From Verrucomicrobiota bacterium (GTDB lineage Bacteria; Verrucomicrobiota; Verrucomicrobiia; Opitutales; UBA953), in assembly GCA_014193315.1 (NCBI GenBank), contig BJHS01000009.1, forward strand, positions 1-64,000: 64,000 bases of DNA. The letters run 5' to 3'. The notes under the pieces are model-generated. The model searched no databases. It saw only the letters and a list, made by a program, of their open reading frames with translations, and had not been told where the DNA came from. The first letter of the stretch is position 1; every line of letters begins with the position of its first letter. Shown here one piece after another: positions 18,540-25,472 of this stretch. The position numbers were made by a program, and so were the translations under genes.

Positions 18540-20287
18540 CAGCGGAACTTAAGTTTGGTGGCGACGAACGCCGCCAGGAGGGCGCGGGTGGCCGCGGCGT
18601 CCGGGGAAGACAGGGCGCGTTCCGCCAGCTCCCGCATCTCGGCGTGGGTGGAGTGACGAAGGAGGAAACGCACCTCCGGTAAGGCGGCGGGCGTCATGCT
18701 GAGTTCGTGCGCACCCAGACCGAGCAACAAGGGAGCCCAGGCGGGGTCGCCCCCGAGTTCGCCGCAGACCGCGACCGGGATGCGGGCGGTGCGGGCGGCG
18801 CCGAAGATCTGGGCCAACGTGCGGACCACCGCCAGGTGGCAAGGGTCGTACAGCGAGGCGACCCGGCGATTGCCGCGATCGACCGCAAGCAGGTACTGCA
18901 CGAGGTCATTCGTGCCCACACTGAAGAAGTCGCACTCCCGCGCGAGTTCCGGCGCGGCCAACGCGGCCGAAGGAATCTCGATCATCGCGCCGAGCCGAAT
19001 CGGCGCGACCGGACGCACGCCTTCACCCGCGAGCTCGGCTTCGACCTGCCGGAAGAACGCCTTGGCCTGACGCAGTTCCTCGACCCCGGAGATCATCGGG
19101 AACATCACGGAGACCGGCCCGAAGGTGGAGGCGCGGATGATCGCCCGCAACTGCGGCCGAAAAATCTCCGGGCGCTCCAGGCACATCCGGACGGCGCGAT
19201 AACCCATGAATGGGTTGGCCTCATCATTGAGGTCGCCCAGCCGTTTATCGCCGCCGATGTCGAGCGTCCGGAACGTGACCGGACGACCCTGGGCGAGCCG
19301 AACCACCTCGGCATATTCCTCGAACTGCTGCTGTTCGGAGGGCCAATCGTCGATCCGGAGATAAAGGTTCTCGGTGCGGTAAAGCCCGACGCCGCGGGCA
19401 TGGTAGCCCAACGCGTCTTCCATCTCCTCCGGCCCGCCGATATTGGCCAAAAGCGTGAAAACGGCGCCATCGGAAGTCGCCTCTGGCAGGGCGATCTCGC
19501 CCATCATGCGATCGCGGCGCGACCGCAGGGCCTGCTCCTTATCGAGGTAGGCGGCCAACGTCGCGGCGGAAGGATGGACGATGACCAAGCCCGCTTCGCC
19601 ATCCACCAGCACGACATCCCCATCGACCACCGCCTCCATCAAGCCCTTCACCCCCACCACCGCGGGAATATCGAGGGAGCGAGCCATGATCGCCGAGTGG
19701 CTGGTCCGACCGCCCTCCTCCGTGACAAAGGCGGCGACGCCACCTTCATGCAAACCGGCGGTCTCGGTCGGGGTGAGGTCGACGGCGAGGACGACCTGGC
19801 GGCCGACGATCGGTCCCAGCGCCGCGGGCGCCATCCCGAGCAGGTGATGCAGCACCCGCCCCGTCACATCGCGGATATCGGCGGCGCGTTCGCGCAGGAA
19901 GTCATCCTCCATCTGCGCAAAGATGTCGATGTAGCGCTGGGCGACGCCCTGGAAACAGAACTCGATATTGAAGCCGGACCGACGGACCTCCTTGGTGACC
20001 TCATCGATCAACGCGACATCCTCGAGCACCAGCAAGTGGGCATCGAAGATCGCCGCCTCCGACTCGTTGAGTTTGCGGGCGACGTCGTCACGCAGCCGGG
20101 CGATCTCCAGCCGGGTCGCGCTCAAAGCAGCGTCCAGCCGGGCCAGTTCCCCCTCCGGGTCGCCGACTTGGCGACAGGGCACCATCGTCTGGCCTTGGCG
20201 GAGCAGGTAGGCGGTCGCCCGGGCGACGCCAGGGGCGGCGGCGGTCCCGTTCAGCCGTATTTCGGCCCGATGGTCTGAGCCTTGCAT
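18539..20287 (-). CDS. ptsI: PTS enzyme I (phosphoenolpyruvate-protein phosphotransferase)
   Basis: The 582-residue protein has the N-terminal HPr-binding/phosphohistidine half, with His197 in GGRTSHSAIMARSL, and the C-terminal PEP-binding barrel (TENLYLR, FRTLDIGGDKRL, SVGTNDLVQYLLA). It takes phosphate from PEP and passes it to HPr. No HPr, EII or HPr kinase gene is nearby; instead it overlaps hisC. The opening residues MQGSDHRAEIRLNG extend slightly beyond the usual start. It may serve a regulatory (nitrogen-type or Hpr-kinase) phosphorelay rather than sugar import, which the sequence cannot decide. Confidence 0.93.
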   Translation of the reverse strand: MQGSDHRAEIRLNGTAAAPGVARATAYLLRQGQTMVPCRQVGDPEGELARLDAALSATRLEIARLRDDVARKLNESEAAIFDAHLLVLEDVALIDEVTKEVRRSGFNIEFCFQGVAQRYIDIFAQMEDDFLRERAADIRDVTGRVLHHLLGMAPAALGPIVGRQVVLAVDLTPTETAGLHEGGVAAFVTEEGGRTSHSAIMARSLDIPAVVGVKGLMEAVVDGDVVLVDGEAGLVIVHPSAATLAAYLDKEQALRSRRDRMMGEIALPEATSDGAVFTLLANIGGPEEMEDALGYHARGVGLYRTENLYLRIDDWPSEQQQFEEYAEVVRLAQGRPVTFRTLDIGGDKRLGDLNDEANPFMGYRAVRMCLERPEIFRPQLRAIIRASTFGPVSVMFPMISGVEELRQAKAFFRQVEAELAGEGVRPVAPIRLGAMIEIPSAALAAPELARECDFFSVGTNDLVQYLLAVDRGNRRVASLYDPCHLAVVRTLAQIFGAARTARIPVAVCGELGGDPAWAPLLLGLGAHELSMTPAALPEVRFLLRHSTHAEMRELAERALSSPDAAATRALLAAFVATKLKFR

Positions 20288-20342
20288 CCTATGGGTCAGA
20301 TGGAGCCACCGCAGGGCGGAAGCAAGGCAGGATTAGCCAAGC

Positions 20343-20870
20343 TCAAGCCGCGGTCGGCTCGATCGGTTCAATGGACTGCAGTAAGTCAGGCTGAGAGAGG
20401 TTCGGCATGACCATGTCATGGATTTCCCCCCTCGGCAAATCGAGGTCCGCCGGCAAATCGATGGTGACCGAAGCCACGCCACCGGGGGCCTCGACCGAGG
20501 TCGGCATCTCGCCAATCTCAGGCATGTCGTCCCCGGCGGAGGTCTCCGCGTAAAGGACGAGGCCGGAATACTCGGCGGGGATGCGGACCTGCAGTTCGAC
20601 GAAGACCAAGGCGAGCAGGCAAAGGTGGGCGAAGGAGCGGCCGGCACGCTGGGCGAAGGCGTGCAACCAGAGCATCGCCTGACGGGGCGAAGCCGTCTCC
20701 TGCTTGATCAGGTAGGCCATCTGGGCGCGATGCAAACGCAGGCGCGCCTGGAAGCGCTGGTGCATCTCCGGCGAAGACTTGATGGCATCGCGCAGACGGA
20801 CGACCTGCGCCCGGGAGGCCGACCCCTCAAGGTAAAGAACAATCAGGGACTCGAGCTCGGCGTTACTCAT
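20343..20870 (-). CDS. Probable anti-sigma factor, single membrane segment
   Basis: The 175-residue protein has an N-terminal helical region (SNAELESLIVLYLEGSAS, PEMHQRFQARLRLHR) like the sigma-binding domain of ECF anti-sigma factors. One hydrophobic segment (FAHLCLLALVFVEL, about residues 80-95) follows, then an acidic Pro-rich tail that would face the periplasm. The zinc-binding HxxxCxxC motif of ZAS anti-sigma factors is absent. Its ATG overlaps the sigma factor stop (ATGA), the classic arrangement for a sigma/anti-sigma pair. Function is inferred mainly from position. Confidence 0.7.
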   Translation of the reverse strand: MSNAELESLIVLYLEGSASRAQVVRLRDAIKSSPEMHQRFQARLRLHRAQMAYLIKQETASPRQAMLWLHAFAQRAGRSFAHLCLLALVFVELQVRIPAEYSGLVLYAETSAGDDMPEIGEMPTSVEAPGGVASVTIDLPADLDLPRGEIHDMVMPNLSQPDLLQSIEPIEPTAA

Positions 20871-21457
20871 GTGCGAAACTCATCCCCCATGAGGTCGCGC
20901 AAGGCCTCGCGGGCCCGATTAATCCGGCTTTTGACCGTCCCGATGGAGAGCCCGAGTTCCTCGGCGATTTCCTCGTAGGACATGTTCCGCACGTTGCGCA
21001 TGGTGAGAATACGAGCGTGTTCCGGCTTCAATTGTTCCATGCACTCGGCCACTTTATCGACGAATTCGTTCTGCTGGGCTTCCCGCCCCGGGCCTTGGCT
21101 GCCGTCGGACAGGATATCGTGCAAGGTCGCCCCCGGGTCATCCCCGAGGTCGGCGTCCAATGACATCGACTGGTCGCGCTTGCGCCGGCGCCAGTACCAG
21201 TAGCGGTTGCGGGCTAGATTGATCCCGATCTGATGGATCCAGGTCGAGAAAGTCGCCGTCCCGCGAAAGGAGGCCAAGACCCGGTGGGCCCGAATAAAGG
21301 TGTCCTGGGTGATTTCCTCCGCGTCTTGCCGATTGCGCAAGAGGGAGAACACTTTAGCAAAAATCCGCCCCTGGTAACGAAGCACGAGCTCGTTATACGC
21401 CGCAAGATCCCCGCCGCGGGCGCGGTCGAGGGCGGACTGGTCGGCTTCGGTCTCCAT
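20867..21457 (-). CDS. ECF RNA polymerase sigma factor
   Basis: The 196-residue protein has sigma region 2 (YNELVLRYQGRIFAKVFSLL, QDAEEITQDTFIRAHR, FSTWIHQIGINLARNRYW) and region 4 (LKPEHARILTMRNVRNMSYE, EELGLSIGTVKSRINRARE) joined by an acidic linker of about 45 residues, with no regions 1 or 3. This is the layout of extracytoplasmic-function sigma factors. It is co-translated with the membrane protein downstream. It is divergent from the GTPase-like gene cluster across a 113-bp gap, so it probably controls itself and perhaps that cluster. Confidence 0.93.
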   Translation of the reverse strand: METEADQSALDRARGGDLAAYNELVLRYQGRIFAKVFSLLRNRQDAEEITQDTFIRAHRVLASFRGTATFSTWIHQIGINLARNRYWYWRRRKRDQSMSLDADLGDDPGATLHDILSDGSQGPGREAQQNEFVDKVAECMEQLKPEHARILTMRNVRNMSYEEIAEELGLSIGTVKSRINRAREALRDLMGDEFRT

Positions 21458-21570
21458 GGTTTAGGGGTGGATTTCGGGTGGGAATACCAGACAATGGTGG
21501 TGACATCCCTGTAGGATTCAACTGCTGTCTGCAACCCTTTACCCGCCGCCCTGCCCGCCCTCCGGAGACC
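21458..21570. promoter_or_regulatory. Divergent promoter region, sigma factor / GTPase-like operon
   Basis: These 113 bp separate the two divergent starts (sigma ATG 21457, NTPase ATG 21571). Sequences such as GGAATA (21481-21486) and GTCTG/GTCTGC are compatible with ECF-type -35 and -10 elements, but no pair has convincing spacing. An autoregulated ECF promoter is expected here by position only. Confidence 0.35.
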
Positions 21571-23328
21571 ATGTTTTCCTCAACTAAGAAAAGCCCCACC
21601 TTCCGATGGGTCAATTGCCTGAATGGCGCCCGGGGGTCCGTGAATCAGTTGCCCTTCCACCTCCCCGCCGGCGCCCCGACGCCACAGGTCGAGATCCTCG
21701 CGGCCCCCGAAGGCCTCACCGTCTCCCCGTCGGGCGGGCGGTCCATCCTGCTTAACGGGGTCCCGACCACCCGCCCGGTGGTGATTTCCGACACCGTCAC
21801 CCTGCAACTCGACGACACCCTGCTCGTCCTCAACCCCTCCGAGGAGGACACCTTCGAGGAAGTCCGCACGGACGCTTGGATGCTTTTCGACGCAACCTCC
21901 GGCGAACTGCTTGGTGAATTCGCGCCGCAAGACCTCCTCGATCGGGCCACCGAGTTCGGGCGCGCCCCCGAACACCTCGCCTGTACCCCCAGCGGGCTCG
22001 AGGTCGGCTTCTCGCTCACGCTGGCCGCGCCGCTGCTTTCGCCGCGCGAAGAAGCCGCCGCCACCGCGAGCCGCCCGGTGCTCGCCGCCGAACAAAACCG
22101 CGGGACGCACCTCTGCCCCGTCTGCTGGACGCGGTTCGACGCCGGCGACGCCTTAAGCATCGCCGTCCATGAGGACCTGCGCGGCGACCCGATTCTCGGC
22201 TCCGACGCCCGGTTGCGCTTCCACCCCACCCGCTTCAACGACCATGGGCTCGCCCTCGACCCCATGGGGCTGGCCTGCACCGACATGGCCTGCCCGCATT
22301 GCCGGCGCCAGTTACCACCGGGGTACTTGGACATGCCCCACCGGATTCTTTCGCTGATCGGCGCGCCGAGTTCCGGCAAGTCCTACTACCTCGCGGTACT
22401 GACGCGGGAATTGCAGGAACGCCTGCCGAAGGACTTCGGCCTCGCCTTCAAGGATGGCGACCCGAGCGGCAACATGCTGCTCAACCAGATGCGCAACACG
22501 CTCTTCTCGGCCGCGACGCCGGAGGATGCCTTGCTGGGGAAAACCGCGCTCGAAGGCGCCACGTACGAAAAACTGCCGAGGCTCGGCCGCATGGTCTCCC
22601 TCCCCCGTCCTTTCATCTACGCCCTCAGCCGACCCGACGCGAAGAAGCAGGAGACTTCCCTCATCCTCTACGACAACGCCGGCGAGCATTTCGAGCCCGG
22701 CGTCGACATCCACGACTCCCCCGGCGCGATGCACGTCGCGACCTCCTCGGGACTCATCTTCCTTTTCGACCCGACCGCCAACGCCCGCTTCAAGGCCCGC
22801 CTTGTCGGCGTCGACGACCCGCAGCTCAGCCTGAAAGGGCGCATCGACCAGCAGGACAGCATCCTCGCCGAGATGGAGACGCGGATCAAACGCGTCATGG
22901 GCCTCGCCCACGACCAACGCATCGCCACCCCGCTCGCCTTCGTGGTCGGCAAGTGCGACACTTGGGAGAAGCTTCTGGATTCACCCCTCGAAACGGTCAT
23001 GCGGGACGGCACCCTCGACCTCGCGGCCATAGATTGCAACTCGGCGCGCGTCCGCCGCGTCCTCGTCGACCTCTGCCCCGGCTTGGTGGCATCCGCCGAG
23101 TCCCTCGCCGAGGAGATTCGCTACTTCGCCGCGACCTCCTTCGGCCATAACCCCGTGATCATCCAGCAGGGCCCCAACAAGGGGCGCATCGCCCCCGACC
23201 CGCAACGGCTGGCGCCCGCGCACGTCGAGGAACCAGTCTACTGGTTGCTCCACCGTGCCTCCCCCGAACTCCTGCCTTCCGCCGCCCCGCGGAAGCCAGC
23301 GCCGACCTCCGCCCCTCGCGGCGCCTGA
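21571..23328 (+). CDS. Zinc-ribbon GTPase-like (TRAFAC-type) NTPase
   Basis: The start at ATG 21571 (585 residues) is chosen because upstream codons fall in the promoter gap. Residues 1-150 form a beta-rich region vaguely like an FHA fold (ILLNGVPTTRPVVISDTVTL). Two Cys pairs (CPVC 182-185 and CPHC 241-244) make a split zinc ribbon. The P-loop GAPSSGKS is at 264-271, DNAGE at 368-372 matches a GTPase G3 (DxxG), and GKCD at 460-463 resembles G4 (NKxD). All three argue for a GTPase rather than an ATPase. It is separated from the GAP1-like gene by one base. I infer it is the motor or switch of a GTPase-associated system; the trigger is unknown. Confidence 0.75.
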   Translation: MFSSTKKSPTFRWVNCLNGARGSVNQLPFHLPAGAPTPQVEILAAPEGLTVSPSGGRSILLNGVPTTRPVVISDTVTLQLDDTLLVLNPSEEDTFEEVRTDAWMLFDATSGELLGEFAPQDLLDRATEFGRAPEHLACTPSGLEVGFSLTLAAPLLSPREEAAATASRPVLAAEQNRGTHLCPVCWTRFDAGDALSIAVHEDLRGDPILGSDARLRFHPTRFNDHGLALDPMGLACTDMACPHCRRQLPPGYLDMPHRILSLIGAPSSGKSYYLAVLTRELQERLPKDFGLAFKDGDPSGNMLLNQMRNTLFSAATPEDALLGKTALEGATYEKLPRLGRMVSLPRPFIYALSRPDAKKQETSLILYDNAGEHFEPGVDIHDSPGAMHVATSSGLIFLFDPTANARFKARLVGVDDPQLSLKGRIDQQDSILAEMETRIKRVMGLAHDQRIATPLAFVVGKCDTWEKLLDSPLETVMRDGTLDLAAIDCNSARVRRVLVDLCPGLVASAESLAEEIRYFAATSFGHNPVIIQQGPNKGRIAPDPQRLAPAHVEEPVYWLLHRASPELLPSAAPRKPAPTSAPRGA

Positions 23329-23329
23329 C

Positions 23330-25468
23330 ATGCCCCTGCAACTGATCTTCACCTCCGCGCGCCAAGGACTCGTCCCTGGCCGCTCCGGTTTCTGCACCCT
23401 CGCCCGCCATCGTGCCATGCCGGAACGGCTGGCGCAGCTGCTGGAAAGCCTCGGGACGCCGCATGAAGGCGCCGATGGGGCCACTTTCACCTTCCGTATC
23501 CTCGAAGCCGCCGGCCAGCATTGGTATGTGCTCTCCCGTTTCGTGGCCCGCGGTCTCGACTACACCCAGCGCGATAATCGCCTCGCGCATCACTTGGCGT
23601 TCTCCCAGGAGGAAGCCACGATCCTCCCACCGGCGGCGGCGCTCGCCTACCGCTGGGCAGGCTGGAAGGATGAGTGGACGGGCGACCCTCTCTGGCTGGA
23701 AGACGAAGCCAAGCCTTTGGCGCTCAAACCCGCCCCGGCGCTGACGCCGGCCGCGTCTTGGCGGCAGCTCACCGGCACGGGAGCCAAGGCCGCCTGGCTG
23801 GTGAATGCGAGCGGACCGGCGGACTGCGCCCTGCTCAATGGCCCTGAAACCGAAACCGTGCTGCGTCTCTTCGCCGAGTCCGCCGCGCTGCTCGGCAAGG
23901 CGGGATGGGCGGCGACCTTCACCACCAACGTCACCCTCACCGGCGACGATGGCTTTCGCTGGTGCATCGGCCTCGCCCCGGGGCACGCCGATATCGACCT
24001 GGCCAACGCCGCCAGTCAACCCGCCCCGACCGGCGAGCATGCCCGCCTAGCGGCGATGGGTGTCGGGCCGACGACCGCCGCCCAGCCCACCCCGACCGCG
24101 CCTAAAAAAACCCGCACGGAGAAAGCCGCCGATGATAAGGGCCCGTCCGTCGGCTTGATTCTCCTGGTCTCGGCCGCCCTGCTCCTCGCGGGCTTCCTCG
24201 GCTGGAAAGTCATGCAGGCGCCGTCGCCGCCGCCGCCTCCCGTGGTCACCACCCCGGTGGCTCCGCCCGTGGACACCGCCAAGGCCGATGAGATCATGAA
24301 GGCCAACCTTGCCCTCAAGGATATCGATGGTCTCATCGATCGCGAAGAATTCATCGACGCCGCGAAACTCTGGTTCGAGACGATCGCACTGTCCCCGGAC
24401 TTCGCCGCCCGTCATCGCACGCGGGTGGTCCCCCGCCTCACCGCTCGCTTCGCCGAGGTGACCGCGAGTCGCTTCATCCAGCGACTCGACAGCCTCCCCC
24501 CCGGCGGCGACGGCAAGGATGCCGCGGCCTTGGTGAATGAATTGCAAGAGGCCCTGCGGATCGGCGCCCAGCTGGAGGCCCCGCCGGACGAGGCCTGGAA
24601 ACAGCTCCAAGGCATCGCCAGCCGAGCCGCCCTCATCGCGTCGCTCGATGTCCGGCCGACCCTGCTCGTCACCGGCGCCTGGGAAACCGGCGACAATGGC
24701 CCCGCGGGGCCGTCCCAGTCTCACTTCACGCTTTCCAATGAAGCCGGCCTGCGCCTGACCAAATTCTTGGAGAACAGCGGGGTCAGGGCCAATAATTCGA
24801 TCGCGGTGCAGTTACGCCTCCTCCCACTCGTGAAACTCCATGCGCGCGAGCCCAAGGTTCGCCCGCTGATGGGCGAGATCCGCCGCGGGGGCCAGGGCCT
24901 CTGGGTCGAGGCTCGTGCCGAGCCCGGCCAACTGAATCGCCCCATCGTCATCGGGGTCGGTCCGCGGGCGAACGCCATCGACCTCGCCTTCCGCGACGGC
25001 GAAGCGCGGAATTTCCCGGAGACGAATCGGCTCATCGAATTGACCCTCCCGAACGGTGAACGACTGGCGTTGGCGCTCATCGCGAACCCCCGCGCCCTCC
25101 AACCCCTCGACCTCGGGCTGGGCGGCCTCCGCCAAGATGCCGACACGGGCGTGGTCCGGGCCGCGGCCTGGGCGGAGCAAGCCGTCCATGCCGTCGCCTG
25201 GGTCGGCGGCACCGCCGGCCTGTTCCCTTCCGGTCATGAATTCCCGGACCGCGACCTTCCCTCGCTCCGGGCCACCCGGTCCTCGCTCGACACCGACCTC
25301 ATCCGCCTCGAAAGCAAATCCGGCCCAGGCACGCCATCCTCCGCGATCCTGACGGAACGCCGACGCCTCTTCATCGCGGCCGACCTGATCCGGGCCGGCG
25401 CCCCTTGGAAGTTGACCATCGTCAGCCCGCGCGGCGAGGAACTCCCCACGCTCATCGAATTCCGCTGA
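23330..25468 (+). CDS. GAP1-N2-like membrane protein (GTPase-associated)
   Basis: The 712-residue protein starts at ATG 23330, one base after the NTPase stop. The N-terminal ~225 residues (LQLIFTSARQGLVPGRSGFC, a conserved DYTQRDNRLAHHLAF) resemble the N-terminal domain of GTPase-associated protein 1, type 2, which I recall from computational work on NTP-dependent conflict systems. A linker leads to one transmembrane helix (about 272-295, SVGLILLVSAALLLAGFLGW), then a Pro-rich segment and a ~390-residue C-terminal region with no recognised domain. With a cytoplasmic N-terminus the C-terminal part would be outside the cytoplasm. No homology search was possible, so the family match is from memory of its motifs. 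Confidence 0.68.
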   Translation: MPLQLIFTSARQGLVPGRSGFCTLARHRAMPERLAQLLESLGTPHEGADGATFTFRILEAAGQHWYVLSRFVARGLDYTQRDNRLAHHLAFSQEEATILPPAAALAYRWAGWKDEWTGDPLWLEDEAKPLALKPAPALTPAASWRQLTGTGAKAAWLVNASGPADCALLNGPETETVLRLFAESAALLGKAGWAATFTTNVTLTGDDGFRWCIGLAPGHADIDLANAASQPAPTGEHARLAAMGVGPTTAAQPTPTAPKKTRTEKAADDKGPSVGLILLVSAALLLAGFLGWKVMQAPSPPPPPVVTTPVAPPVDTAKADEIMKANLALKDIDGLIDREEFIDAAKLWFETIALSPDFAARHRTRVVPRLTARFAEVTASRFIQRLDSLPPGGDGKDAAALVNELQEALRIGAQLEAPPDEAWKQLQGIASRAALIASLDVRPTLLVTGAWETGDNGPAGPSQSHFTLSNEAGLRLTKFLENSGVRANNSIAVQLRLLPLVKLHAREPKVRPLMGEIRRGGQGLWVEARAEPGQLNRPIVIGVGPRANAIDLAFRDGEARNFPETNRLIELTLPNGERLALALIANPRALQPLDLGLGGLRQDADTGVVRAAAWAEQAVHAVAWVGGTAGLFPSGHEFPDRDLPSLRATRSSLDTDLIRLESKSGPGTPSSAILTERRRLFIAADLIRAGAPWKLTIVSPRGEELPTLIEFR

Positions 25469-25472
25469 CCGC

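Noticed and set aside
18707-20278. 523-codon plus-strand frame opposite ptsI
   Set aside because: No domain, shadow of the PTS enzyme I coding strand.
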